Shown here one piece after another: positions 15,935-24,195 of a stretch of DNA of 27,413 bases. The notes beneath the pieces were generated by a model. That model saw nothing but the letters and a program-made list of their open reading frames with translations. It had not been told where the DNA came from and ran no database searches. Where the stretch lies: NCBI GenBank assembly GCA_964440295.1, contig CAYTRT010000019.1:1-27413 (forward strand). Reading direction: 5' to 3'. Both the position numbers and the translations under genes were made by a program. Position 1 is the stretch's first letter, and each line of letters opens with the position of its first letter. The stretch comes from CALIKS01 sp964440295. Its GTDB lineage: Archaea > Thermoproteota > Nitrososphaeria_A > Caldarchaeales > Calditenuaceae.

Positions 15935-16276
15935 ATGTGCGGCGTAAGGGTTAGAGTTTACCGTGTGACTGCGTACAACGATCCAGAGACTGGAAGGCCT
16001 GGAAAGCTAATAGAGCTAGTCGAGGTCAGGAGGCGTGAGGGGACGTTCGTCGGGCCCGGCGCAGAGGAGGCACTAATAGCTCAGAGACTGATTCAGGGAG
16101 TCTTCATACAGCTGCAGGGGCTAGGGCTTACTCCACCTCCGAGAGACGCCATGTATCCAAAGATCACGCTAATTCTTAGTGAGGAAGAGTACGAGAGACT
16201 CGGAGTAAGATTCGAGGTCAATGAGGAGTTTGAGCTCGAGTTCAAGGATGGTAAAATATCATTCAACCCAATATAA
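15935..16276 (+). CDS. Small conserved-looking archaeal protein, arcadin-1-like (tentative)
   Basis: A 113-residue soluble protein without signal or membrane segments. The N-terminal strand segment VRVRVYRVTAYNDPETGRPG and the following KLIELVEVRR suggest a beta-rich fold. The middle is helical (EEALIAQRLIQGVFIQLQGLG), and the end alternates strands (ITLILSEEEYERLG, EFELEFKDGKISF). From memory the N-terminal pattern resembles arcadin-1, a small partner of the archaeal actin crenactin, but no crenactin gene is in the window and I cannot verify the match. An unknown function is the safe reading. The ATG has an excellent leaderless TATA box, so it is expressed on its own between gcvH and the zinc-ribbon gene. 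Confidence 0.75.
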   Translation: MCGVRVRVYRVTAYNDPETGRPGKLIELVEVRRREGTFVGPGAEEALIAQRLIQGVFIQLQGLGLTPPPRDAMYPKITLILSEEEYERLGVRFEVNEEFELEFKDGKISFNPI

Positions 16277-16279
16277 ATC
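16271..16279 (+). promoter_or_regulatory. TATA box of the 66-residue zinc-ribbon gene
   Basis: ATATAAATC overlaps the stop codon of the preceding gene and is centred 27-28 nt before the ATG at 16303. The position fits a leaderless transcript. Confidence 0.5.
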
Positions 16280-16302
16280 AATAATATATTACCGAGTATT
16301 TA

Positions 16303-16503
16303 ATGAAAAATGATCCATGCATCAAGAATAAATTATGCCGAGTCCCAGTTATTCGCTTGACTGAGGTTAAGTTTAGATGCGTTGTCTGTATGGAGAATTG
16401 CGTAGCTGTCGATTATCTCGAGTTCGGAGACAAGATGCTGCTCGTCTGTCCAAAAGGGCATAAACAATTCGTGCCGAAGAACCTTATTCGTACTCAGCGA
16501 TGA
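16303..16503 (+). CDS. Small zinc-ribbon-like protein
   Basis: A 66-residue protein of unknown function. Its core has FRCVVCMENCVAV followed about 20 residues later by LLVCPKGHKQFV: a CxxC pair plus a later Cys and His, as in single zinc ribbons of RNA- or DNA-binding proteins. The first 20 residues contain two further cysteines (C6 and C12) with no clear partner. The gene is supported by a leaderless TATA box, and by motif conservation in this frame rather than by length. Its last 10 nt overlap the 3' end of gltX on the other strand. Confidence 0.65.
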   Translation: MKNDPCIKNKLCRVPVIRLTEVKFRCVVCMENCVAVDYLEFGDKMLLVCPKGHKQFVPKNLIRTQR

Positions 16504-18218
16504 GTATAGATGTACGTGTTTGGTTCTTTGTCCTTTATGCAGTATCCGAACCTCTCGAACTGGACCCTCATGCCGACCTCCACACTGAGCTCATGGGGCT
16601 CGACGAGTCCCTCAACTACCTCTAGGCTGTTCGGCTCGTATTCGTCGTTCTTGAAGAGTCGACCCGGAATGATTACTTTTATCTGGCGAGACTCTGCTGG
16701 GACCCACTGGATGATCTCTAGGCCCGGCTCCGGCTCGCCAGTCTCTGCATCTGCCAAGACGTAGTCCTTGCCCTTCTCGACGATCGTTATGTTCGCTAGA
16801 TACTTGAGCCTCAGCCGGTCCCCAGTCTTTAGCTGGTCAGCGTCTCTCCGCGAGATGTAGAGCTGACTGGTCGCCCTTAGTTTTCTTCTACCCATCTCGG
16901 TCGTCGGGTGAAGTGGCGCCTCTACTATCCTCTCCTCTAGGCCCCTGAGGACGAGTCTGACTGGCTCTGGGACGAAGAAGAGCCTAGGCGATACTGGGTC
17001 AATTATTCTCCTGTTTATGGCGTAGAGAAGGTCCCATGAGTATTCCTTCTTGGTGGTTGTCAGTGCTGTGTATCTCGTGACGAATTCTCTAAGGGCCTCT
17101 GGCACGATTCCCCTCCTCCTGACGGCCATGACGGTGGCGAGTCTGGGATCATCCCAGCCTCTCACAACTCCGCGAGCTATGAGCTCTCTTATCTCCCTCT
17201 TAGCGACCGGGGTGCCCTCAAACTCAAACCGCGAGTATTCGACATACAGCGGGTTGGGCAGTCCGAGATAGCTCCTGATCAAGTCTTGAAGCTCGTCCCT
17301 AAACCTGAACTCGGACGTCCTCAATACGTGCGTGACGCCGCAGAGCGCGTCCTCGATGCTTACCGCGAAGTCGTAAGTCGGCCAGATAATGTATTTGTCC
17401 CCGCAGAGCGGATGTGGATGATTTACTATTCGTAGAAGCACTGGGTCGCGGAGCGCGGTATTGGCAGACGAGATTTCTCCCAGCAGCCTAATGGATATCT
17501 CGCCCTCTCTGTATTGTCCCTGTAGCATTTTGTCCCACTGTTCTAGGCTCCAGGCAGGGTCCATCGACCTGTGTTCGCATGGCTCTCCCAGGGCTCTCTT
17601 CTTCCTCATCACTTCTTGGCTACATAGGCATGCGTATGCCTTTCCAAGGCTTATCAGCTTCTCGGCATATTCATACATAATTAGTATGTCGTCGCTGTTG
17701 TTCTTCTCGTGGTCCCACTTGATTCCCAGCCATCTGTAGCCGTCCCTGAATGATTCGTAGTACTCGGGCCGGGCCTTTCTTGGATCCGTGTCCTCGAACC
17801 TGAGCCAGAGCTTTCCATCATACATCTCCTTGTAGAGATAGTTGATCAGCCCGCTGAGTGCGTGTCCTATATGCATGTAGCCGCTTGGCTCCGGTGGAAG
17901 CCTAGTGACGACCGCTCCCTTCACGGCTCCGGGCAGCGGTGGGAGTCCACGTTTCTCCTCCTCTCCCCGCCTCCTCGCCAGTAGGCTGGGCTCGATCTCG
18001 GTCAATGCGTGCTCGATCTCCTCGAGGCTCATGGAGTTTACCAGCTCTACCGCCCTCGCCACCTCAGACTTTAGCCTCGGTATGTCTGTCTTTGCCCACG
18101 GTAGCTCCGCTATGACCTTAGAGATAACTGCGCCCTCGATGGCTTTTCCCGAGTGGTCATACGCGTTCTTGAGGGCCCATTTATACGCCGCCCTGAATAT
18201 TTCGCTCCCCATAGACAC
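16494..18218 (-). CDS. gltX: Glutamyl-tRNA synthetase (archaeal type)
   Basis: A 574-residue class I synthetase of the archaeal/eukaryotic GluRS/GlnRS branch. An alpha-helical N-terminal domain (about 1-95) precedes the Rossmann catalytic domain with PPEPSGYMHIGHALSG (HIGH at 116-119) and LRFEDTDPRKA. Next comes YDFAVSIEDALCGVTHVLRT, and then the KMSKS-equivalent loop GTPVAKREI near 335-343, where the usual Ser before Lys-Arg is Ala. The C-terminal beta-barrels (about 400-574) bind the anticodon. The start is GTG 18218 or ATG 18212, two codons apart. It lies 24 nt downstream of the YchF-type GTPase gene on the same strand and is probably cotranscribed. In an archaeon it charges tRNA(Glu) and, misacylating, tRNA(Gln). 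Confidence 0.94.
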   Translation of the reverse strand: MSMGSEIFRAAYKWALKNAYDHSGKAIEGAVISKVIAELPWAKTDIPRLKSEVARAVELVNSMSLEEIEHALTEIEPSLLARRRGEEEKRGLPPLPGAVKGAVVTRLPPEPSGYMHIGHALSGLINYLYKEMYDGKLWLRFEDTDPRKARPEYYESFRDGYRWLGIKWDHEKNNSDDILIMYEYAEKLISLGKAYACLCSQEVMRKKRALGEPCEHRSMDPAWSLEQWDKMLQGQYREGEISIRLLGEISSANTALRDPVLLRIVNHPHPLCGDKYIIWPTYDFAVSIEDALCGVTHVLRTSEFRFRDELQDLIRSYLGLPNPLYVEYSRFEFEGTPVAKREIRELIARGVVRGWDDPRLATVMAVRRRGIVPEALREFVTRYTALTTTKKEYSWDLLYAINRRIIDPVSPRLFFVPEPVRLVLRGLEERIVEAPLHPTTEMGRRKLRATSQLYISRRDADQLKTGDRLRLKYLANITIVEKGKDYVLADAETGEPEPGLEIIQWVPAESRQIKVIIPGRLFKNDEYEPNSLEVVEGLVEPHELSVEVGMRVQFERFGYCIKDKEPNTYIYTHR

Positions 18219-18242
18219 ATCTCACGAATTTCTACTCTATGA

Positions 18243-19454
18243 TCATCCGTGAGACATCGCTGAGTGTATCCTGAGGATGTCGCGGTCCTTGGGCTTGTAG
18301 TCTGCTGGAAGCCTCAGTCCTGTCCTCGCGTCAACGGCGTAGAGTAGCCCCTTCGCGAGGTCTTTGTGGATCTTCTCGGCCAGGTCTCGGACAGTGGAGT
18401 CGGCTGGCAGCAGGATGGCGTCTGGTAGGACGTTCCCCCTACTGTCGGTGAATGTTTTTATGTCGTAGACCGGGTAGACGACGTTCATTCTCAGAAGCTT
18501 AAAGACTGCGACGTTGACGGCGAACTGGACGCCCGTCCGCATGTATTTTGAGAGGATCCGCTCGTTGACCATCTCGAGGGCCCATAGCTGCTGCTGGGTG
18601 AGGCTACTCCTATCTAATATCTGGAAGGACTCCTCTCCGGGAATGTACTTGATAAGCCCCTTCTGCTCCGCCCTTCTCAGAATTAGCTCAGCCTCGGCGC
18701 TGCAGGGCACGACGATCTTGTCCGAAAACCTCTCGACTAGCTCTGTGTAGAACTTGTGGGCAGTGTCGATGTCCATCTTGTTGGCAATAATTATGGTAGG
18801 CTTAGATATCTCTCGCAAGGTCTGCGAGAAGTTCCTATCATCGATCATACTCCAGTTCTCAAAGTCTTTCTTCTCTAGTCCAGTCTCCTTCAGCGCCCTC
18901 TCGACGTGGCTCACGGTTATTCTTAGTCCTAGGAGTGGCTCTGCGATCGCCTCTGCTAATGACTTCCCCGACTTGAGCGACTTGACGATCCTGTCCTGGT
19001 TTCTCTCTATTATCTTCATCAACCACATCACGAGCTCCTCCTCGATGTCGAAGACGTCCGCGACTGGGTTGCCCGTACCCGGATCTGTGAGTCTCCCCTC
19101 CTCGTCCACGCTTCCAGACGCGTCAACTACGTGTAGCAGGGCGTCTGACTGCGCGGCAACGGATAGGAACTGGTTGCCGAGCCCTTTCCCCGCCCACGCG
19201 CCCTTAATCAGCCCGGGAAGATCTATCAGCTCTATGGGTATGTGTCTCCAACCGTCGATGCATGTAGAGTTGCGTGGATCACACTTGACGCCCAGCTCTA
19301 CGTGCACACAGGGAGTTATTGCGTTAGTCACGCCGAAGTTAGGCTGCTTCGTCGTGAATGGATACGTCGAGACCTCAGCTGACTGGAGCGTAGCCGCGTT
19401 GAAGAACGTCGTCTTCCCGGTGTTGGTCTTTCCAATCAGTCCAAGCTTGACCAA
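18243..19454 (-). CDS. YchF/Obg-type GTPase (archaeal)
   Basis: A 403-residue translation-associated P-loop NTPase. The G1 loop GLIGKTNTGKTT is at residues 5-16, with switch TKQPNFGVTNA, G3 DLPGLIKGAWAGKGLGNQF (from 78) and G4 NKMD (225-228). A TGS domain at the C-terminus (about 325-403) contains DAILLPADSTVRDLAEKIH. The insertion CDPRNSTCIDGWRHIP between G2 and G3 is characteristic of the archaeal YchF-like branch. Some YchF proteins prefer ATP over GTP; the NKMD motif here suggests GTP. The start is TTG at 19454; the nearest upstream ATG is out of frame. A TATA-like ATTTTAT lies about 33 nt upstream. It leads a two-gene operon with gltX, which fits a ribosome- or translation-linked role. 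Confidence 0.9.
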   Translation of the reverse strand: MVKLGLIGKTNTGKTTFFNAATLQSAEVSTYPFTTKQPNFGVTNAITPCVHVELGVKCDPRNSTCIDGWRHIPIELIDLPGLIKGAWAGKGLGNQFLSVAAQSDALLHVVDASGSVDEEGRLTDPGTGNPVADVFDIEEELVMWLMKIIERNQDRIVKSLKSGKSLAEAIAEPLLGLRITVSHVERALKETGLEKKDFENWSMIDDRNFSQTLREISKPTIIIANKMDIDTAHKFYTELVERFSDKIVVPCSAEAELILRRAEQKGLIKYIPGEESFQILDRSSLTQQQLWALEMVNERILSKYMRTGVQFAVNVAVFKLLRMNVVYPVYDIKTFTDSRGNVLPDAILLPADSTVRDLAEKIHKDLAKGLLYAVDARTGLRLPADYKPKDRDILRIHSAMSHG

Positions 19455-19483
19455 TCCTAACCATCTATAATTGTCGCCGACCC

Positions 19484-19490
19484 ATAAAAT
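19484..19490 (-). promoter_or_regulatory. TATA-like box of the GTPase-gltX operon
   Basis: The minus strand reads ATTTTAT about 33 nt before the TTG start. Transcription would begin near 19461, leaving a leader of a few bases. The spacer 19455-19561 also carries the glyA promoter, with GGATAAATG at 19516-19524 on the plus strand. Confidence 0.35.
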
Positions 19491-19561
19491 ACCTTCCGCT
19501 CCTCATCAATGGGGTATGGATAAATGCCAGCCATTTGTTAGTATTATCGAGGGGAGTTAGG

Positions 19562-20914
19562 TTGGTCGATGCTTTTGGGGAGACAGAGCAGAGGAGAAAG
19601 GAGGGAGAAGAGGCGTTCTGGAAGGTCCTGAAGTGGCTCGAGGAGCACCAGGAATTCTTCTCGAGGAGCATACCATTGGTCGCGAGTGAGAACGTGCCTT
19701 CACCAGCCGTGAGGGAGGCGCTAATAAGCGATTTCGGCAACAGGTATGCCGAGGGATATCCGGGCGAGAGACTCTACGCAGGCTGCCGCTGGATAGACAT
19801 GGTTGAGAGCCTAGGCATAGAGCTCGCGAAGAAGGTATACAGAGCGGAGTACGCGGACCTTAGGCCTATATCCGGAGTGGTTGCAAACCTGGCGGCCTAC
19901 ACGGTCTTCGCCGAGCCCGGAGACGTGATGTATGCCCTCCCAATACCCTTCGGCGGCCACATAAGCCACGGTAAGAAGTCTTGGGGAGGCACGGCCGGCG
20001 TGGTCAGGGGACTCCAAGTAGAGAGATACGAGTTCGACATGGATAGGTTCAACATAGACGTTGACGGCACGAGGAAGAGGATTGAGAGCCTGATTAAGGA
20101 GGAGGGAAAGAAGCCCAAGCTCTTCATGCTTGGCGCAAGCGTCTTCCTTTTTCCACACCCGGTAAAGGAGATCGCCGATCTGGCCGCGGAGTATGACGCA
20201 AAGGTCGTTTATGACGCTGCCCACGTAGCTGGCCTCATCGCTGGCGGTGTCTTCCAAGACCCGTTAAGGGAGGGAGCAGACGCGGTGACGATGAGTACGC
20301 ATAAGACGCTGGCCGGACCTCAGCACGGAATGATCGTCAGCTGGAACAAATATGCGGAGAGGTTTAAGAGCGCCCTCTTCCCGGGGCTGCTTAGCAACCA
20401 CCACCTACACGCCGTTGCGGGCGTGACGATCGCGCTGGCCGAGGCGCTCGCGTTTTATCACGAGTACGCGCCGCAAGTAGTGAGGAATGCCAAGAGGCTG
20501 GCGGAGGCCATGGCGGAGAGGGGCCTAGACGTCCTCTACTCTGACTTGGGATTCACGGAGTCACACATCGTACTAGTCGACGTCAGCAGGTACATGGGTG
20601 GCAGGGAGGCGGAGGAGAGACTAGAGAGGGCTGGAATAGTGCTGAACAGGAACCTCATACCGAAGGACTACAAGCTCAAGACTGACTACAGGAACCCAAG
20701 CGGGATCAGGCTTGGGACGCAGGAGGTAACGAGGATCGGCATGGGGAAAGACGAGATGGACAGAATCGCAGAGTTTATCGCGAGAGTAGTAGTGAAGAAG
20801 GAGGAGCCAGAGAAGGTGGCGAGAGATGTCGCAGAGTTCAGGAAGGAGTTTAGAACCGTCAAGTATGCCTTCACGAGCCAGACGGAGGCATACCAATACT
20901 TCAAGATTAGGTGA
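19562..20914 (+). CDS. glyA: Serine hydroxymethyltransferase
   Basis: A PLP enzyme of about 450 residues that interconverts serine and glycine, moving a one-carbon unit to a tetrahydropterin. Motifs are IPLVASENVPSPAVREAL near the N-terminus, GNRYAEGYPGERLYAGC, VVYDAAHVAGL (cofactor-binding Asp and His) and TMSTHKTLAGPQHG with the Schiff-base lysine at about residue 248. The start is uncertain: TTG 19562 is preceded by GAGGGGAG at 19549-19556, while the open frame reaches another TTG at 19535, which would lie upstream of the predicted transcription start. I prefer 19562. It is followed 12 nt later by serS, so serine synthesis and serine charging appear to be coexpressed. Archaeal enzymes may use methanopterin derivatives; the sequence does not tell. 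Confidence 0.92.
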   Translation: MVDAFGETEQRRKEGEEAFWKVLKWLEEHQEFFSRSIPLVASENVPSPAVREALISDFGNRYAEGYPGERLYAGCRWIDMVESLGIELAKKVYRAEYADLRPISGVVANLAAYTVFAEPGDVMYALPIPFGGHISHGKKSWGGTAGVVRGLQVERYEFDMDRFNIDVDGTRKRIESLIKEEGKKPKLFMLGASVFLFPHPVKEIADLAAEYDAKVVYDAAHVAGLIAGGVFQDPLREGADAVTMSTHKTLAGPQHGMIVSWNKYAERFKSALFPGLLSNHHLHAVAGVTIALAEALAFYHEYAPQVVRNAKRLAEAMAERGLDVLYSDLGFTESHIVLVDVSRYMGGREAEERLERAGIVLNRNLIPKDYKLKTDYRNPSGIRLGTQEVTRIGMGKDEMDRIAEFIARVVVKKEEPEKVARDVAEFRKEFRTVKYAFTSQTEAYQYFKIR

Positions 20915-20926
20915 ATGGTTTAGGGA

Positions 20927-22222
20927 ATGCTCGACATAAAGCAGATGCGTCAGAACCCAGAATTATTTAGACGTGGGCTTAGGAGGAGAGGAATAGATCC
21001 ATCAATCGTCGATAAGTGCTTAGCGATGGATGAGGAGAGGAGAGCCCTCATAACTCGTATCCAATTGCTCAGGCATAAGAGGAACGAACTCGCCGAGGAG
21101 ATTGGCAGGGCAAAGAAAACGGGCAAGGATGCTTCAGAGATGATGAGGAGCGTGGCGGAGGTCAGCCGGGAGATTGAACACATAGAGGCTAGGCTCGAGC
21201 AAGTCGAATCCGAGCTCAAATCCACACTCTTCAGGCTCCCAAACCTTCCAGACGACTCCGTCCCAGACGGCGAGACCGAGGATGACAATGTCGTCGTCAG
21301 GACTTGGGGACAGACAGTGAAGGAGGACTGGATGAGGGACCACGTCGACATACTGATGGGGCTGGGCATGCTCGACGTAGAGGCCGCGGGGAAGGTTGCG
21401 GGCGCAAGGTTCTACTACATCTTCGACGAGATCGTCGAGCTGAACTACGCGTTGATCAACTATGCGCTGGACTTCCTCTCAGCGAGGGGGTTCAGGCTTG
21501 TGCAGCCTCCATACATGCTTAGAAGAGAGATCATGGAGGGAGTGATAGCTCTGGAGGACTTCGAGTCGATGATATACAAGGTCGAGGGCGAGGACCTATA
21601 CTTGATCGGGACCGCGGAGCACCCTATAGCCGGACTCCACTCAGGCGAGATCCTCGACGGTAGAGCCCTGCCGCTTAGGTATGCGGGCGTGAGTCCATGC
21701 TTCAGGAAGGAGGCAGGAGCGCATGGCAAGGACACGAAGGGGATCTTCAGAGTACATCAGTTCGAGAAGGTTGAGCAGTTTGTCTTCTGCAAGCCCGAGC
21801 AGTCATGGAGCGAGCATGAGTTGCTGATCAGGAACGCGGAGGAGCTCTACCGTGGGCTCGGCCTGCCCTACAGGGTCGTAAACATCTGCATCGGCGAGCT
21901 GGGGCCGATCGCGGCCAAGAAGTACGACTTAGAGGTCTGGATGCCGGCGCAGGAGAGGTACAGGGAGGTCGTCTCCTGCAGCAACTGTACCGACTACCAG
22001 GCGAGGAGGCTGAACATTAGATATAGGGAGGCGCCACACGTAGAGGAGACGAGACACGTCCACACGCTCAACAGCACCGCCATCGCGACCGAGAGGACAA
22101 TTGTAGCGATAATCGAGAACTACCAGAGACGCGACGGCTCAGTCGAGATACCAGAGGTGCTCCACCCCTACATGCGTGGGAAAACCGTCATCAAGCCCAG
22201 GACGAGGAATATGGCTACCTAG
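20927..22222 (+). CDS. serS: Seryl-tRNA synthetase
   Basis: A 431-residue class II synthetase of the common type (not the rare methanogen type). The N-terminal antiparallel coiled coil (about 30-105), rich in Glu, Arg and Lys, grips the long variable arm of tRNA(Ser). Class II motif 2 is CFRKEAGAHGKDTKGIFRVH, and motif 3 is TAIATERTIVAIIENYQ. The serine-pocket region GTAEHPIAGLHSGEIL and VVSCSNCTDYQARRLNIRY are typical. ATG 20927 follows glyA by 12 nt with AGGGA directly upstream as a ribosome site. Convergent with priL, 13 nt between stop codons. Confidence 0.95.
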   Translation: MLDIKQMRQNPELFRRGLRRRGIDPSIVDKCLAMDEERRALITRIQLLRHKRNELAEEIGRAKKTGKDASEMMRSVAEVSREIEHIEARLEQVESELKSTLFRLPNLPDDSVPDGETEDDNVVVRTWGQTVKEDWMRDHVDILMGLGMLDVEAAGKVAGARFYYIFDEIVELNYALINYALDFLSARGFRLVQPPYMLRREIMEGVIALEDFESMIYKVEGEDLYLIGTAEHPIAGLHSGEILDGRALPLRYAGVSPCFRKEAGAHGKDTKGIFRVHQFEKVEQFVFCKPEQSWSEHELLIRNAEELYRGLGLPYRVVNICIGELGPIAAKKYDLEVWMPAQERYREVVSCSNCTDYQARRLNIRYREAPHVEETRHVHTLNSTAIATERTIVAIIENYQRRDGSVEIPEVLHPYMRGKTVIKPRTRNMAT

Positions 22223-22235
22223 TTGGCAGCTTCGA

Positions 22236-23333
22236 CTACTCCTTCTTCGTCTCTTCTTTTTTGGCGTCGCTTGACTTCTCTTCAGTGCGGCTACTTCTCG
22301 CCGCTTTTCTGGCCGCTCGCTTGAAGTACTGGAGAGGGTTCTTTATTCCTGGACAGAGTCTACCCTCCTCGATGCATAGCCCATGCGTCCTCATCGTCGC
22401 ACATGAGGGCGTCATGTACTTCGTCCTGCTGCCCTTCATGCCCGCTATGTGTTCTGCCTGATACCTCGCGAGCCTCTCGTCGAAGTCGCTTCTCTGAGCA
22501 TACATCGAGACGACCGCGTCCACGCTGTAGCCGATGTTGAAGAGGAAGGAGGCGAAGGCGAAGTTCCCGAAGTGGCCTACGTTCTGCCCACCCGTGAGCG
22601 CTACCTTAATAGCCTTCATGCATGGTGGCCAGTTCTCTTCAGTTCCCGCGGCGGCGGCCTCCTCATACCCCCTCCGAGAGGCCAGCCTTGCCCTGATCTC
22701 CTCGACGTATGACTTGAGGAACTCTGGAGTAGCTGGGAGCTTAGCCTCGCCGAGTCTCTCCATTATTCTCCTTATTATTGCCTCCCTAGCGAGTCTGGCG
22801 AGGTCTCTCTTCGGCAGGTATACCCAGCCATTCTTCACCACTCTGTTGACCAGCTTCCACTCTAGTGCGTCGATCCTAGAAGCGTGGGCGAGGTAGTCGG
22901 CTATCCCTACCTTGAAGTCGCAGAACCCAGAGTACTCCTTCTCGCGCTGGTCAGCCATCTCGACTCTTATGCCAAGCTCTTGGAGGAGCTCAGCGACTAT
23001 CGAGGGCTCCTCCTCTGAGAGGAAGGACTCGCACCTCACGGCCTCGGCCAGGGCCCAGCGCCTGGAGAGCCAGCCGTCGCCGACCGCAGAGACGATCATA
23101 AGCGCGATCGGGAAGCTTATGACGTCGACCTCTGGGTCCTCGTGGAGCCCTATCTCCGCCGCCTCACCCCTCTCAAGCGCCTCCCTAACTCTGAAGAGTG
23201 CCCTCTCGACGTCCCTCCTATGTCGAGCCTCGGCCAGCTCCTCCACCCTCACGCCCCAAGACGCGACATACTCCCTAGCAGCCCTCGTGAATGGATACTT
23301 AGCCAAGAACTGGGACGTGAGGCGGAGACTCAT
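22236..23333 (-). CDS. priL: DNA primase large subunit PriL
   Basis: A 365-residue regulatory subunit of archaeal/eukaryotic primase; with PriS it makes RNA primers. The C-terminal iron-sulfur domain is complete: four cysteines at 238 (WPPCMKAI), 311 (TPSCATMRTHGLC), 320 (end of the same motif) and 327 (RLCPGIKNPLQYF) can ligate a 4Fe-4S cluster. The N-terminal part (about 10-200) is the helical domain with AKYPFTRAAREYVASWGV and ISFPIALMIVSAVGD. A basic, low-complexity tail of Lys, Glu and Ser ends the protein. I chose the ATG at 23333 because a strong TATA box is 26-28 nt upstream; the open frame goes four codons further, to 23345. PriS is not in the window. Confidence 0.92.
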   Translation of the reverse strand: MSLRLTSQFLAKYPFTRAAREYVASWGVRVEELAEARHRRDVERALFRVREALERGEAAEIGLHEDPEVDVISFPIALMIVSAVGDGWLSRRWALAEAVRCESFLSEEEPSIVAELLQELGIRVEMADQREKEYSGFCDFKVGIADYLAHASRIDALEWKLVNRVVKNGWVYLPKRDLARLAREAIIRRIMERLGEAKLPATPEFLKSYVEEIRARLASRRGYEEAAAAGTEENWPPCMKAIKVALTGGQNVGHFGNFAFASFLFNIGYSVDAVVSMYAQRSDFDERLARYQAEHIAGMKGSRTKYMTPSCATMRTHGLCIEEGRLCPGIKNPLQYFKRAARKAARSSRTEEKSSDAKKEETKKE

Positions 23334-23355
23334 CCAACAAAACATTCATGCACCA

Positions 23356-23367
23356 CCATATTTATGG
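23356..23367 (-). promoter_or_regulatory. TATA box of priL
   Basis: CCATAAATATGG on the minus strand is centred about 28 nt before the ATG at 23333, predicting a leaderless mRNA. The nine-base word ATCCAACAA occurs on both sides of it on the plus strand (23332-23340 and 23370-23378), 38 bp apart, a possible but unproven operator repeat. Confidence 0.55.
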
Positions 23368-23378
23368 TTATCCAACAA

Positions 23379-23930
23379 CCAAAACGGTAGTGTCTGGATA
23401 AGGGGGTTAAATAACAGAGGGGCCTCGTAATCGCCTAAGTATGAAGCCTTCTATCCTTCTTAGAGTGACCGTCGTGGTGTCCGGTGGATTCCTCAAATCT
23501 AGTGAAGTCGCTAGAAGCCGTGGTTCCAGAGCTTGAAGTGGGGGGTGATGGGCCTGTAGCGGACGCGGAGATCCGGAAAGGTTAAAGGAGGCCCTTAGGA
23601 AAAGCGCAATCGATGAGACATAATTATCGGAATTTTAACGATCGAATGAACAAACATGATACCGGTATCCTCGACGCCTCTAACTCCATGCAGAAGTGCA
23701 CCTTAGTTTTTTAGCAATCTTGAAAGTTTCTTCTGTGGTGTAGTACTGAACAGTAAAGTAGTCGTTAGGTGTAGATTCGCTCCTCGTATACGGTGTGGAA
23801 AGCCGTTACGGAAGTTTTGCATAGCAGCCTCTTAAATCTCTTACAGAACTTTATCGAAGTCGATGAAAGATAAGTTTTTCAAAGAAAACTAAACGAAACA
23901 AAAATATAAGGGAAAACTGAGATAAAAGGT
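23379..23930. other. Gene-free, apparently decayed stretch
   Basis: About 550 nt without an intact gene, between priL and the DUF4258 remnant. A TATA-like GGTTAAATAA (23405-23414) precedes an ATG at 23441 that opens a 31-codon frame (MKPSILLRVTVVVSGGFLKS...) ending at 23536. Shifting frame near 23490 gives another protein-like run (SSNLVKSLEAVVPELEVGGD, then GPVADAEIR), and a further shift near 23580 gives RLKEALRKSAIDE. Three in-register pieces of charged helical and strand sequence suggest a small gene killed by frameshifts. I cannot name the family with confidence. From 23640 on, the sequence is AT-rich with stops in all frames. No tRNA, CRISPR repeat or insertion sequence end was recognised. 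Confidence 0.5.
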
Positions 23931-23931
23931 A

Positions 23932-24195
23932 ATCGAAGCCGCGAAGTCGGATTCACTAAGCATTCTCGTGAAAGTTTGAGGCTCTAAAGCATTATGGCTT
24001 TGAAATAAATGAGGAGGAAGTCGTTGAGACGATTCGAGATCCTGAGCGCGTAGACCGACAGGGTACTCGATATTTTGCCATTAAAGCTATTAATGCAAAA
24101 TATGCTTTAAAAGTTGTTTATGAAGAGAGAAAAGATTTCTGCTAGTTATTACCTTCTATCCAGTGAGGCGAAAACCCTATGGCATACAAAATTAA
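23932..24195 (+). pseudogene. DUF4258-family toxin-like gene, frameshifted
   Basis: Three reading-frame pieces together spell a DUF4258-type protein (a RelE/BrnT-like small-nuclease candidate). Piece one, around 23940-23984, is EVGFTKHSRESLRL, with the family's K-H-x-R-E start. Piece two, 23986-24142, is KHYGFEINEEEVVETIRDPE and onward to YALKVVYEERKDF. Piece three, 24145-24195, is VITFYPVRRKPYGIQN, the usual V-I-T-x-Y-P ending. One base is missing at each junction (near 23985 and 24143), and no good start codon remains. The last 17 nt overlap the ATG of the intact DUF2283 gene, the usual layout of this pair. Whether the shifts are real mutations or assembly errors cannot be told here; neither junction is a homopolymer. 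Confidence 0.68.

Noticed and set aside
16494..18218. Inactivated GltX because the KMSKS-like loop reads A-K-R
   Set aside because: Class I loops tolerate changes at the Ser, the Lys is kept, HIGH and the other domains are intact and the length is normal.
19897..20257. Antisense open frames over glyA
   Set aside because: They are shadows created by the codon bias of glyA; they have no start signals or domain-like sequence.
23401..23600. Possible tRNA or structured RNA near the G-rich words downstream of priL
   Set aside because: No T-loop GGTTCRA-like word, no cloverleaf pairing and no CCA-adjacent acceptor stem could be built.
23441..23640. Decayed gene as a KEOPS Pcc1 subunit or TnpB fragment
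   Set aside because: The resemblance is a few residues only and requires several frameshifts; neither family could be supported.
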